Origin: Longilinea sp964536805
GTDB lineage: Bacteria; Chloroflexota; Anaerolineae; Anaerolineales; Anaerolineaceae
Direction of reading: 5' to 3'
Assembly: GCA_964536805.1 (NCBI GenBank)
Contig: CAZHYQ010000001.1
Span: 186,001-250,000, forward strand
Length of the DNA stretch: 64,000 nt
The translations under genes and the position numbers were made by a program. The notes under the pieces were generated by a model. That model had not been told where the DNA came from. It was given only the letters and a program-made list of their open reading frames with translations, and did not search any database. Of this stretch, positions 42,956 to 52,392 are shown piece by piece. The first letter of the stretch is position 1. Each line of letters begins with the position of its first letter.

Positions 42956-43530
42956 GTTCGCCCCGCGTTATTGCCGGCAAAGCCCGCGGGATCCGCCTTC
43001 AAGATGTCCCAGGCGACATTACCCGCCCCATCACCGATATGGTTAAAGGTGCGTTATTTAATATTCTCGGCACAGAAACCGAGGGTACTTCCTGGTTGGA
43101 TTTATTTGGCGGCACCGGCGCAGTAGGTATTGAAGCGCTCAGCCGCGGGGCAAGTTTTGTCCGGTTCGTCGACCTCAATCGCCCAGCCATCAACACCATC
43201 CGGGCAAACCTTGAGAAAACAAAATTTCTTGAAGCAGCAGATGTTCTTCAAAGTGACGCCTTTACTCTGTTAAATCGGCGCTCAGACCGCACTTTTGATT
43301 TCATCTTTGTCGCGCCGCCGCAATACAAGGATATGTGGGTTCAGGCATTGCAATCACTGGATCATAATCCAGGCTGGCTGCAACCGGATACCTGGGTCAT
43401 TGTTCAAATAGACCCAATTGAGTATCATCCGCTTACATTGATCAACCTAAATGAGTTTGAACAACGCAAATATGGAAATACGTTGCTAGTTTTTTATGAA
43501 AGACTCGCTGAAAAAAATACATCAATCTGA
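42952..43530 (+). CDS. rsmD: 16S rRNA (guanine966-N2)-methyltransferase RsmD
   Basis: SAM-dependent methylase acting on the 30S subunit. RVIAGKARGIRL, DLFGGTGAVGIEALSRGA and FVDLNRPAINTI are the RsmD blocks. The catalytic DPPF/Y reads VAPPQY here, with Ala in place of Asp; the rest of the fold is intact. The ATG at 42952 overlaps the UroD-like stop (ATGA) and gives 192 residues. An upstream start at 42880 would be in the overlapping gene. The 3' end overlaps the convergent NUDIX gene by nine bases. Confidence 0.9.
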   Translation: MSSPRVIAGKARGIRLQDVPGDITRPITDMVKGALFNILGTETEGTSWLDLFGGTGAVGIEALSRGASFVRFVDLNRPAINTIRANLEKTKFLEAADVLQSDAFTLLNRRSDRTFDFIFVAPPQYKDMWVQALQSLDHNPGWLQPDTWVIVQIDPIEYHPLTLINLNEFEQRKYGNTLLVFYERLAEKNTSI

Positions 43531-44025
43531 AAATAACACTTTTAACTGGTTGTTTACATCATAGAAAGACCGGGCCGAAAAGGGATGATCGCCTTGCCGC
43601 ATCAAAAGCACGCGAGGAAGAATAATGCTCAAGTCTTCCACCAACGGCAGCTTATCAATCTGATTGGCTGGATGCCATTCCAAATTGCCCTCAATTGATG
43701 ATCTCAGTTCACCGCCCACGTATTCGCCCCGAAAAATAAAAATGCCGATTCCCAACCTGGGTGAAGCGTCCACTATGAGAGTTCCGCAAAGCTGTAAACC
43801 AGGAACAGCCAGACCTGTTTCCTCCCATAATTCACGCCGCGCTGCAGTTAATGCATCCTCGCCCTGCTCCAAGTGACCGCCAATGCCGTTGTAAAGCCCT
43901 GGCCAAATCCGTTTTGTTGCCGCACCTTTGAGTAATAAAACGTCATCGGCGCGGGTGATAAAGATTAGTGTTCTTGGAATGATTTGATAACGCGTTTTAT
44001 CAACGCCTTGATCGTTTTTTGGCAT
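43522..44025 (-). CDS. NUDIX hydrolase (MutT-like)
   Basis: Complete Nudix box GIGGHLEQGEDALTAARREL followed by WEETGL. 167 residues, with a YQIIPRTLIFITRADDVLLL strand before it as in MutT/ADP-ribose-type members. Substrate unknown; oxidised nucleotides or nucleotide sugars are likely. It is the second gene behind phosphofructokinase on the minus strand, but a terminator lies between them. Confidence 0.88.
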   Translation of the reverse strand: MPKNDQGVDKTRYQIIPRTLIFITRADDVLLLKGAATKRIWPGLYNGIGGHLEQGEDALTAARRELWEETGLAVPGLQLCGTLIVDASPRLGIGIFIFRGEYVGGELRSSIEGNLEWHPANQIDKLPLVEDLSIILPRVLLMRQGDHPFSARSFYDVNNQLKVLFSD

Positions 44026-44034
44026 ACGCCGCCT

Positions 44035-44074
44035 CTAAAAACAAGCTCCTGCCAGATAAATTCCAGCAGGAGCC
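44035..44074 (-). terminator. Terminator of the phosphofructokinase gene
   Basis: On the minus strand GCTCCTGC and GCAGGAGC (44045-44073) pair around a loop of about 13 bases, followed by TTGTTTTTAG. Confidence 0.7.
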
Positions 44075-44092
44075 GTTGTTTGGAAATGTAAA

Positions 44093-45259
44093 TTAACTCA
44101 GGAACATTGGCACGCCCATAAAATCGCGCACCTTGGGCCGATAATTTTCGATATCGTAATAACTGGGGATGTCAACCCGTTTCTTGCCTGCCAGGACCAT
44201 CTCCACCGGCACGGTTGCATATTTGCCGCCGTGCAATGCCACCATCTTTCCGGTTTCATTGCGGCGGATGAGCTGCACTGCCAGGTTTCCGTAGGACATG
44301 GCAACCATGCGGTCAAGTGAGTCTGGTGCGCCGGAGCGCATCAAATAACCCAATTGCTGGTACATGATATTCTGGCCGGTAAGGCGTTTTATTTCAGCTG
44401 CTGCCATTTCACCCACGCCGCCTAATTTTCGGTGTCCGTAGGCATCGGCTTCACCTGTCTCGATAATTTCTCCGCCTTCCATGATGGCGCCTTCAGAAAT
44501 CGTCATGATGGCATAGTTGGACGAGTTATTCCGTTTATCTTCCGCCAAAAATTGAGCAAGGCGGTGGATATCAAATGGCACTTCGGAGATAATAGCTCGG
44601 TCAACATAGGATAGATAAGCACTGATCAGGCTGGTTTCGCCAGAATTCCGCCCAAAAAGCTCAACCACCCCGATGCGTTCATGTGAACCGACCGAAGTAC
44701 GCATATTGGTAATAAATTCAACGCTGCGGGTTACTGCCGTTGAGAATCCAATGCAATAATCTGTGCCGAATACATCGTTGTCCATCGTCTTTGGGATGGC
44801 GACTACCGGAAATCCTTCTTTATGAAGGCGCACGCCAAAGCTTAAGGTGTCATCGCCGCCAATTGGAACCATGACGTCGATTCCAAGATGGCTCAAAATA
44901 TTTAGACAGTATTCGGTAAAGTCAATGGTTCCGTCGTCGCGTTTTTTGCCCCATTTGGAACCCCGGAGAAAATCGGGGATCGCATTTTCCGCCACTTTTT
45001 GCGGATTTGTCCGTGAGGTATGCAAGAAAGTGCCACCTGTTCGATCTATCTTCCGAACGTCTTCCCGGCTTAACGGACGTACATAATAATCGTGTGTTGA
45101 TGGCTCATCCAGATTATATTGCAGCAATCCCATCCACCCGCGGCGGATGCCAATTACTTTATATCCCTGCTCCAATGCACTCATCACCACCGCTTTGATG
45201 GCTGGATTCAAACCAGGCACATCGCCCCCGCCCGTTAATATTCCGATGGTCTTCGTCAT
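44093..45259 (-). CDS. 6-phosphofructokinase, probably PPi-dependent
   Basis: Phosphorylates fructose 6-phosphate in glycolysis. TGGGDVPGLN begins the nucleotide/PPi site. Two key positions read as in pyrophosphate-dependent enzymes: GGDDTLSFG has Asp137 where ATP enzymes have Gly, and IPKTMDND has Lys157 where they have Gly. PPi use would also make the reaction reversible. Its 388 residues include a short insert around 100-115 typical of the mixed-substrate group. A hairpin terminator follows. The kinase gene lies 21 bases upstream on the same strand. Confidence 0.9.
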   Translation of the reverse strand: MTKTIGILTGGGDVPGLNPAIKAVVMSALEQGYKVIGIRRGWMGLLQYNLDEPSTHDYYVRPLSREDVRKIDRTGGTFLHTSRTNPQKVAENAIPDFLRGSKWGKKRDDGTIDFTEYCLNILSHLGIDVMVPIGGDDTLSFGVRLHKEGFPVVAIPKTMDNDVFGTDYCIGFSTAVTRSVEFITNMRTSVGSHERIGVVELFGRNSGETSLISAYLSYVDRAIISEVPFDIHRLAQFLAEDKRNNSSNYAIMTISEGAIMEGGEIIETGEADAYGHRKLGGVGEMAAAEIKRLTGQNIMYQQLGYLMRSGAPDSLDRMVAMSYGNLAVQLIRRNETGKMVALHGGKYATVPVEMVLAGKKRVDIPSYYDIENYRPKVRDFMGVPMFLS

Positions 45260-45280
45260 AAAATCCTCCTGAAAAAAAAA

Positions 45281-46354
45281 CTATGATTTCGGTTCCGTTG
45301 AAGAGGCTTCCAATGGAATTTGGAAAGTAATCCTGCTTCCTTTTCCGGTGGAAGATTCAACCTCCAGGAAACCACCCAGCATTTCAACCCGTTCTCGAAT
45401 CAATTTGACGCTGATATCAGTACCTTCCGGCATGGCGGCTGGATCAAAACCCTTGCCATTGTCGGTTACCGATAATTTAACCAGGGTGTCTTCGATGGTA
45501 AGCTGGATGTTTACCTGTACCTTTACAGGACTATCCAAATTGAACCGGGCAACATTTGCCAGGGTATCTTGAATGGCCCGAAAAACCATGACTTCCAGGT
45601 ATGGCTCAAGGCGTTTTTCGCCGCCCTTGATCGCCATGGTGACCTCAAAATTTGGCTGCTGCTCTTTAAAGGTTTCCACATGGCGTTTCACCGTCGGAAT
45701 CAGACCGAGATCATCCAACATCATCGGACGAAGGTCCGAGATAAAGAGGCGCACCTTCTGAAAGGTCGTCATCGCTGAAGTTTTTAAGTTACTTAATTCC
45801 TGCTTCGCCTTCTCGGGATCAATTTCCAAAAATCGCAAAGCAATTTCCGTCTGAACGATGAAATTCGATAAGGCCTGTGCTGGACCGTCGTGCATTTGGC
45901 GGGAAAGACGCAACCGTTCCGATTCCTGAGCGTTGATCAACATCTCAAGCATGGCCATGCGGCGGGAATTACGCCCTCTTCGCGGAGGTTCATGGTCCTC
46001 AGCCAAGAAATGGCTGGCGCGTTCCAGCGACTCGATATATCGTTTCAAACTGCTCTGATCTGACTGCAGTTTCTCGATTTGACCGCGCAACAATAACAGA
46101 CGTTGCTGCGATTCCATCGCCGCGGTATAGGCATTCTTTATTTCGCCAGGTGCTACTGAATTTAATTGGGATTGGACCTGCTGAACGTGGGCCGACATGG
46201 CGGAATTCCGCTGGGTTAATTTCGTCAACTCGCCCTGGCTCTGATCGATGGTTGTGTTCAACTCTTTCAGTGAACGTTCAGCATTGTCGAGTTCAATAGC
46301 GATATCATGTTGGTAAGTTTCCCACGTGTTATCGGCTTCTTGATTCATAACCAT
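45281..46354 (-). CDS. Soluble sensor histidine kinase, DegS-like
   Basis: No transmembrane segment. Residues 15-125 form a long coiled coil (heptads through SLKELNTTIDQSQGELTKL and QRLLLLRGQIEKLQ). The HisKA_3 site is His155 in SRQMHDGPAQALSN, followed by the HATPase domain with NVARFNLDS and VTDNGKGFDP. DegS of Bacillus has the same layout. The ATG at 46354 has GGGGAGG six bases upstream; upstream TTG 46369 is less likely. No response regulator gene is adjacent, so it is an orphan kinase. Confidence 0.88.
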   Translation of the reverse strand: MVMNQEADNTWETYQHDIAIELDNAERSLKELNTTIDQSQGELTKLTQRNSAMSAHVQQVQSQLNSVAPGEIKNAYTAAMESQQRLLLLRGQIEKLQSDQSSLKRYIESLERASHFLAEDHEPPRRGRNSRRMAMLEMLINAQESERLRLSRQMHDGPAQALSNFIVQTEIALRFLEIDPEKAKQELSNLKTSAMTTFQKVRLFISDLRPMMLDDLGLIPTVKRHVETFKEQQPNFEVTMAIKGGEKRLEPYLEVMVFRAIQDTLANVARFNLDSPVKVQVNIQLTIEDTLVKLSVTDNGKGFDPAAMPEGTDISVKLIRERVEMLGGFLEVESSTGKGSRITFQIPLEASSTEPKS

Positions 46355-46409
46355 TTGAATCCTCCCCAATCACTCCAGTGCCGGATGCAGCCTCACAAGC
46401 AATCATGTA

Positions 46410-46418
46410 ATTTTAGCA
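46410..46418 (-). promoter_or_regulatory. Candidate extended -10 promoter of the DegS-like kinase
   Basis: The minus strand reads TGCTAAAAT, one base from the TGCTATAAT element seen elsewhere, 55 bases before the ATG at 46354. Confidence 0.4.
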
Positions 46419-46440
46419 TAACCTTCAAAGTTCGCGCAGA

Positions 46441-47916
46441 TTACTTTCGAATTTCCCAACGGTAGACAGTCATGTTTGTCCCTCCTTGTGCGGGGGAAAA
46501 TCCGCTTGTAGTTTGATGTACCACTGCTTTTCCTTCTGTTAATTTTCGATACCAGTCTGGAAAAGCCACCAGGTAATCAACCTGTTCCGTATCTAGGTAT
46601 TCCGCCAATCTGGCTTCGTCCCGGATAAAAGGGATAACCTCGGGAGAAACGAGACCGGCTAAATCGACAAAATTCCTTTCCGAAAAATAACCCACTGCGC
46701 CGATATCATGAACAGCCAACAATGCGCCCGGCTCGGTGTTGATCTGAATCCACCGGGCGGTATCGACCATCTCAGATTCAATCACAGCGACATCGTTTGC
46801 ATAAGCACGAATGCCACTGATCAAGAAAACCAGAGAAACCAGGAATACAGAAGCAATGCCGGCAAATTTCACACGGCGTTTCCAGCGGTGAGCCAGTTTT
46901 ATCATTTGAAAAAACGTCATACTCCCACTTAATCCCAACAGGAAGTAAATCGGCATAGCCGGGATCAAGTATCTGCCGTGCTGGTAAGCAACCGGCAGCC
47001 TCAAAGCATACACGACGCAGTAGCCAAGCCACCACAACATCAACGCTGCCAAACGCCAATTTCTGTTCTTAACGATATTCCAGAATTGAAAAATAAAACC
47101 TGGCAGCAATAAAATACCAACTCCTACCAGGGGCAGACTGGCTATGTGAAAGAAACGCGAAAAAAAGCTGGATTGCAACAAAACCGCATATTCAGCCTGT
47201 TTAGCGTAAAAAGTCGTAGGCCATGGATTCCCCGATAAGGCTCGATTAAACAACAGGAAAGCGGCAATTGGTATGATTGCGCCCAAAAACATCATTCCCA
47301 ACCGGATAAGGCGGTTCTTGTTGGAATCTGTTTGAAAAATGATCATCCAGGCCACCGGGCCGAGCAACGTGATCGCGTCCGGCCGAATCCAGACAGCTAT
47401 GCCAACTAACAAGCCCAATACCCAGGCAGGCGATTTTTCCCGCCAGGTAAAATAGATAATTACCAAAATCGCAGCTGTATAAAGGGCCGTTTCCATGCCA
47501 GAGGCTGCAGCCCAGACCAAATGCCATTCAGAGACCAAGACCAAACCCGCCACGGGCAACCAAGTTGTATTAGTAGGCACCATCAAACGGAACAATCTAT
47601 CGCCAACCAGTGCCAATATAACCAGACAGGCAAATCCCAAAACAAAAGTCCATATATAAATGCCTGCTCCACCGATCCACTGCCCAGGTACAAGCAGAAA
47701 AGTCCACAAAGGCGAAGTAGATCCCGCGGACGGCATTCCCGGAATGTATGCAAACTCACCGTTAAGTGCCAGATTCCGGGCATAGGTCTGGTGAATCCAG
47801 GCATCATCCAATGGAAAACCGATCCGGTAGGTTGCCTGGCTGGCTAGAATGCAAGCTAAAATCGCAATTAAGGCAATAACAGGGATCATCCAGCGGTTAT
47901 TTTTAACCCAAGTCAT
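46441..47916 (-). CDS. GT-C membrane glycosyltransferase (GT39/ArnT-like) 1
   Basis: About 491 residues with 10-12 hydrophobic helices and a soluble C-terminal domain of about 100 residues. The first extracytoplasmic loop has GFPLDDAWIHQTYARN, with the acidic pair used in GT-C enzymes. Members transfer sugars from polyprenyl-phosphate donors to acceptors outside the membrane. ATG at 47916 is chosen because AAGGA stands eight bases before it. It is the last gene of the seven-gene minus-strand array. Donor and acceptor cannot be read from sequence. Confidence 0.8.
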   Translation of the reverse strand: MTWVKNNRWMIPVIALIAILACILASQATYRIGFPLDDAWIHQTYARNLALNGEFAYIPGMPSAGSTSPLWTFLLVPGQWIGGAGIYIWTFVLGFACLVILALVGDRLFRLMVPTNTTWLPVAGLVLVSEWHLVWAAASGMETALYTAAILVIIYFTWREKSPAWVLGLLVGIAVWIRPDAITLLGPVAWMIIFQTDSNKNRLIRLGMMFLGAIIPIAAFLLFNRALSGNPWPTTFYAKQAEYAVLLQSSFFSRFFHIASLPLVGVGILLLPGFIFQFWNIVKNRNWRLAALMLWWLGYCVVYALRLPVAYQHGRYLIPAMPIYFLLGLSGSMTFFQMIKLAHRWKRRVKFAGIASVFLVSLVFLISGIRAYANDVAVIESEMVDTARWIQINTEPGALLAVHDIGAVGYFSERNFVDLAGLVSPEVIPFIRDEARLAEYLDTEQVDYLVAFPDWYRKLTEGKAVVHQTTSGFSPAQGGTNMTVYRWEIRK

Positions 47917-47930
47917 TGACAAATTCCTTC

Positions 47931-49553
47931 TCAGGGCTGCAGGATGATTTGATAAATTTTCATAGGTCCAACCGCCTTTAGAAAAATAAACCCGGGTGAA
48001 TCATTTTCGGATTGATAAAGGTTTTTTAGCTTTAAATTATTTTGATCCAATACAAGATATTTTGCATTATATTTTCGGGCCGCTTCCATCAATTCCTCAT
48101 TGTTTCCATCTGGAATGACAATTGAAGACCGGCCTGTAGCCAGGTAAAAGCCTGGAGGGTTATTGGCAATTACCAAAGCCTCCTCAGGGATGTTGTTTTC
48201 ATTAAAATAATCTCCAACCGCCTTGTAGTTTTCCTGGCTTGCGTTCCAACCAAATGATTGGAGGTCAGGCTGTAGAACCCTCCCCCAGAACGCCCAGACG
48301 GTCACCAGGACCGCCAAGAGTACCGCACCGAATGAAAAGACACGCCAGGCTGTTAATCGGCTCCAGCCTCGTTTTGACGCCCCATAGGCGATTGCAGTCT
48401 CAAGGCCTACCGCACCGCAAGCCCAAAATAACGGTTGAAAAGCAGCGGCGCTGTGTAGAAACCCGCCGCGCGAGCCTGAAAACGGAAAAACAAAACTCAT
48501 AGCAAGAAAGGTCAGTGACCAACCAATCACGCCATATTTTATGCTTTTTGTTTGCCGCTTGACCCATATCCCAAGGAGGATGAATGGGAGGAGAAAAACG
48601 AATCCCTGAACCGCCACAAAATTCTTGAGGTTAAGGACCATTGCCTCCAGCCGAACCTTTAATATTTCAGGCCAGCCGCTCGCCAACCAGCTCTCAGGAG
48701 TCAAAACTTCGGGATGCAATGTATAAGTCTGGTCGTAATTTGTAAGCCAAAGTGTTCTGGTGCCTCCTGGTGCAAATAATGCTCCATACAGATTGATGTT
48801 TTGGGCATACCAAGCCCCCATAACCGCGAAATAACCAATGGACATGGAAATGAGTCCAATCACCGCCTGCCGCCAAATAAAGGTTTTTCTTCGCTTATCC
48901 AGGACTGCCTCGGTTATCCAAACCAAGCCTGCCAGGCCGAACCACAGCAGTCCATCCGCTCGGGAGGCATGCATCCAACCCGCCAGTAAACCAAGCAGGC
49001 CATACCGCAACCAGGCAAGGTTGGCCTTCCAGCTACCGCTGTCCAGCGAAATGACAATAAAAAACAACGCTCCGCCAAGCATGTATGGGGCGAATGTTTC
49101 CGTCAACGTCGAAAAGACCAGATAAAATCCTGGAAATATGGCCAACCAGCCCGCCAAACGCGCTGTAGCGGGCCTGGCGCCAATGGCAAGGGTTAACCGA
49201 TACGTCAACCAAGGGATCAAAGCCGAAATTATAAGAAACGGCCAGCGGGCTGCTAGAAACGTGGCGGCCCCCGTCAGGCGCATGCCCAGAAAACTCAGGA
49301 TCGACGCCAGAGGCATCCAGTAGGTAAAAGCAGGGTGCGGCAATCCGGCTGGTTGGTCGAGATAATTCCAGAGAAATGGTTCGGTAAAGCCGCGTCCCAG
49401 GAATAATTGCTTCCCGCCAGCGTAATAGTATTCTGCATCCATGTATCCGGGAGCCGTTTGAAGGATGACCGCAATGAGTAGAATAATCACCGCTGCAAGC
49501 GAGAGGGTTACCGCTGGCCGCTGCAGTGCAGTCCTGAAAGACTCACCGTTCAT
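47931..49553 (-). CDS. GT-C membrane glycosyltransferase (GT39/ArnT-like) 2
   Basis: 540 residues, about 11 hydrophobic helices, and a C-terminal soluble domain (from about 420, including ENNIPEEALVIANNPPGFYL). The first loop reads GYMDAEYYYAGGKQL, with the Asp expected of the catalytic site. It overlaps the upstream array gene by 11 bases and ends 14 bases before the next ATG. The NNPPGFYLATGRSSIVIPDG stretch recalls conserved C-terminal blocks of protein O-mannosyltransferase relatives. Substrate unknown. Confidence 0.8.
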   Translation of the reverse strand: MNGESFRTALQRPAVTLSLAAVIILLIAVILQTAPGYMDAEYYYAGGKQLFLGRGFTEPFLWNYLDQPAGLPHPAFTYWMPLASILSFLGMRLTGAATFLAARWPFLIISALIPWLTYRLTLAIGARPATARLAGWLAIFPGFYLVFSTLTETFAPYMLGGALFFIVISLDSGSWKANLAWLRYGLLGLLAGWMHASRADGLLWFGLAGLVWITEAVLDKRRKTFIWRQAVIGLISMSIGYFAVMGAWYAQNINLYGALFAPGGTRTLWLTNYDQTYTLHPEVLTPESWLASGWPEILKVRLEAMVLNLKNFVAVQGFVFLLPFILLGIWVKRQTKSIKYGVIGWSLTFLAMSFVFPFSGSRGGFLHSAAAFQPLFWACGAVGLETAIAYGASKRGWSRLTAWRVFSFGAVLLAVLVTVWAFWGRVLQPDLQSFGWNASQENYKAVGDYFNENNIPEEALVIANNPPGFYLATGRSSIVIPDGNNEELMEAARKYNAKYLVLDQNNLKLKNLYQSENDSPGFIFLKAVGPMKIYQIILQP

Positions 49554-51021
49554 AGCGGATTACCTGCAAATCGTTGAATGTCTTCAAGTCTGTTTGAGTG
49601 AAATGACTTTTCAACCATGCCAAAGCCGGGTGGTTTTGATTACCGGCCGCCTCATATTCCTCGATGGCTCGGCTAAAAACCACAAAATACACCACCTTGG
49701 CATTTCCCACTGCCGTGTCCAGATCGTTATCCGGAAACAATTGCATCGCGCTCTGTGAAGCAAACGCAAATGTGTCATTGGACGAACCTGGTTCATCCGC
49801 TAGAAAATGCTGGACCAAATCAGGCACATAAAAATGGCTCGGTAAAAAACTTAATTTATTATCGTGAATGATTACATCGCCCGGCTGTACATTCTGTTGT
49901 AATTCGAAAACCGCTTCACGAAAAGGCGAGCGCGGAAACTCGGCAAATGAATAAAAAAACGGTAGCGATAAAACAGCCGCCAAAACGATTGTTCCGGCAA
50001 TCCATTTCCCAATCGCTCCCCGCCTTGAGACAACAATACCAGCCAGACCGTAAAACGCCATCGACGACACCAGGAAACCGCGCGGGACGAAAACAGGTCG
50101 AATAACATAGGATGTGACGAATAAAAGGACTGGAGGAACAAAAGCCCAGGCGATCAAGTAAGCCGGCTCTTTCCAGGCTTTTCGCGACCGCCAAACTTCA
50201 TAAATAACCAGCAAAAGAGCCTGGATACTCAAAACAGCGCCAATTACCAACCATAATCCATTCAATGGCAGGTTGACAAACCACATCAAAATGGCTTGAA
50301 CTACCTCCACCACGCCCGGCCGGGGGGTCCAAAATGCATGTTGCACTTTTTCTACCTGACCGGGGACCATCACCAACCACGGCAGACAAATTAGTGCAAC
50401 CACAGCCTGGGCAAGAATCAAGTTTCTTAGCAGTCGCCAGTTTCGCCTGAATATAAGGAGGAAATTCGCCACAGCCAAACCAAAGATGGCCAGGTTGTGC
50501 GTATACATGGCCCCCGCACCAAACAGAACAACACCGGTCCACCAACCAACGGCAGTTTTTCCGGTTGCTTGTTCATTTTTCCAGGCTTTTATTAGGCAAA
50601 GCGCATACCCCAACTGGAAAAACTCAAGCAGCGCATACATTCGCAAATCTTGTGCATGATATATTTGCAACGGTGAAATCGCGGCAAATAAGGCTGCCCA
50701 CAGAGCAGCTTTTTCGCCAGCAAGTTCTGAAACAAGAGCGAAAAGCAAATAGCTGCTGAGCAATGTCAGAATGACACTTAACAACCTTAAGAACCATAAT
50801 TCGTGACTGATCGCCAGCCAAAAATGCAGGAGAAAATAATAAAGCGGGGGCATTGTATCTGCTGCAGTGCCGCTTACAATTTCAGGCAATGACCTTATGG
50901 ATAGAAAATAACTAAAGGCATCATCGTACTGAATGCCGCGATAACCGATTTTGATGCAGCGGCTTACCAATGAAACCGCCAGGATCGCCAGCAAGAAGAG
51001 GCGCTGCCGATTCTTACTCAT
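49543..51021 (-). CDS. GT-C membrane glycosyltransferase (GT39/PMT-like) 3
   Basis: 492 residues with about 10 helices. The first loop has IQYDDAFSYFLSIRSLPEI, the acidic catalytic pair; HFWLAISHELWFLRLLSV and HAQDLRMYALLEFFQLGYAL are typical of the PMT_2 group. The C-terminal soluble part covers about 400-492. The ATG overlaps the stop of the GT87-like gene by four bases, so translation is coupled. It fits extracytoplasmic sugar transfer. Confidence 0.82.
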   Translation of the reverse strand: MSKNRQRLFLLAILAVSLVSRCIKIGYRGIQYDDAFSYFLSIRSLPEIVSGTAADTMPPLYYFLLHFWLAISHELWFLRLLSVILTLLSSYLLFALVSELAGEKAALWAALFAAISPLQIYHAQDLRMYALLEFFQLGYALCLIKAWKNEQATGKTAVGWWTGVVLFGAGAMYTHNLAIFGLAVANFLLIFRRNWRLLRNLILAQAVVALICLPWLVMVPGQVEKVQHAFWTPRPGVVEVVQAILMWFVNLPLNGLWLVIGAVLSIQALLLVIYEVWRSRKAWKEPAYLIAWAFVPPVLLFVTSYVIRPVFVPRGFLVSSMAFYGLAGIVVSRRGAIGKWIAGTIVLAAVLSLPFFYSFAEFPRSPFREAVFELQQNVQPGDVIIHDNKLSFLPSHFYVPDLVQHFLADEPGSSNDTFAFASQSAMQLFPDNDLDTAVGNAKVVYFVVFSRAIEEYEAAGNQNHPALAWLKSHFTQTDLKTFNDLQVIRYER

Positions 51022-52271
51022 GGCTGCTTATGAGTCAAAGATGTCATCCAGGTTTTTTGAGGTTTTATGGCCCACCAGCGCACCATGTATAGCCCAATGA
51101 AAAGCAATAAGGGCAACGGGAAGAATAATAGCGGACTCTGGATGGGCTGGTACGACCTTTCAAGAGTTCGAATAAACACCAACCAGATTCCCGCAAAAAG
51201 AAGCACCAGACTTCCAATCGTTAGCAGACTCGCTGACCTGTGCCAGCGTTCATCCCACATTGCCAATACCAAAATGACCGCCGGATAGAGGGCAATAAAA
51301 TTTCCAGGGTCCGTCTGGATGCCAATCCATTGGCTGGCAACCAATGTCAGGCAGGCTGTCCACAAAAATGCCCTGAAATCGCCCCGCAGCGAGAGCAACC
51401 ACTCAAGCAACAAAACGACGATGAGGAAGACAGACACCCCCTGTCCGATCCGGCTGCCAACGCCAGGCATATAGATCGAAAAGACAGTGGCCGGCGTTCC
51501 AGGGGGGTTATAACCTGGATACCGGAGCACTTCCCTCAAGTTTTGCAGAATCCAATCCGGCATAAGCAGTGCTGCGGCAGCCGACAATAAAAACACCGTT
51601 CCAAACAGCCAGATAATTAATTTCCAACGTTTTCGATAGATAGCCCAAACCGTGATATACAGCAGCAAAACCACGACCACCTGCGGTTTTATTGTTGCAA
51701 AACCCAATAAAACGCCTGCCAATTCATCGGCTTCCATCCGCATCGCGAGAAGAGCTCCCACGATCAAGAGCGTCACCAGAATCACGGCATTTCCAAGGAT
51801 CAAGGCTCTAAGGCCGTGATACCAGAACAATGAAAACAACAACAAGAGCATCAAAATAAGCGGAGTGGGTTTCCAACGGGTGAGGCGCAAGGAAAGGAAA
51901 CACAAGACCACCAAGGCAATTTCCAACACAGTCATCCAGACAGCACGGGCCAGGGTGAAATCCTTAATCAATGCAAACGGCAGGAAGAAGGCAATGGAAT
52001 ATAAAGGGTAAGCGACTCGTAACTCATGCTCCCCGGGCTGCGCGGGGCGTCCATACGCCATGTTTTGAATTCGTAAGGCTACTTCATCCGAATATGGGCT
52101 GATTCCCTCGGTAATATAGGAGCGGGTGCCCATCCAATGAACCAGGAAATCATTCCCGCCTGGATTTAATGAAGCGTAACGATAGTTGCCAATCGTCATC
52201 AGCACAACTGCAGCAACGAGGACGATCGCTACTACGATCCAGATCCAGGAAGTATTCCGCCTTCTGAACAA
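51018..52271 (-). CDS. GT87-like (DUF2029) membrane glycosyltransferase
   Basis: 417 residues with about 10 hydrophobic helices and little soluble part. NPGGNDFLVHWMGTRSYITE in the first loop and AGVLLGFATIKPQVVVVLLL are characteristic of the GT87 polyprenyl-phosphate mannose-dependent mannosyltransferases. The start is TTG at 52271, with GGAGG five bases upstream; the TTG at 52283 overlaps that ribosome site. About 120 non-coding bases with a TATAAT separate it from the upstream array gene, so it could have an extra promoter. Confidence 0.8.
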   Translation of the reverse strand: MFRRRNTSWIWIVVAIVLVAAVVLMTIGNYRYASLNPGGNDFLVHWMGTRSYITEGISPYSDEVALRIQNMAYGRPAQPGEHELRVAYPLYSIAFFLPFALIKDFTLARAVWMTVLEIALVVLCFLSLRLTRWKPTPLILMLLLLFSLFWYHGLRALILGNAVILVTLLIVGALLAMRMEADELAGVLLGFATIKPQVVVVLLLYITVWAIYRKRWKLIIWLFGTVFLLSAAAALLMPDWILQNLREVLRYPGYNPPGTPATVFSIYMPGVGSRIGQGVSVFLIVVLLLEWLLSLRGDFRAFLWTACLTLVASQWIGIQTDPGNFIALYPAVILVLAMWDERWHRSASLLTIGSLVLLFAGIWLVFIRTLERSYQPIQSPLLFFPLPLLLFIGLYMVRWWAIKPQKTWMTSLTHKQP

Positions 52272-52392
52272 ATCAACCTCCAAATGAAATAGCCGCGATC
52301 ACTTTTGACTCGCTGCTAAAAAACCAAATAATGAACTGGGGAATAGGCATAATTATAAATCCTTTTACAGACGCCTTTTCTTCATCGGCGCT
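52272..52392 (-). promoter_or_regulatory. Intergenic gap in the GT array with possible internal promoter
   Basis: The only sizeable gap in the minus-strand array. TATAAT occurs on the minus strand at 52352-52357, but no good -35 is seen. No terminator hairpin and no small ORF with a ribosome site were found. Confidence 0.3.
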
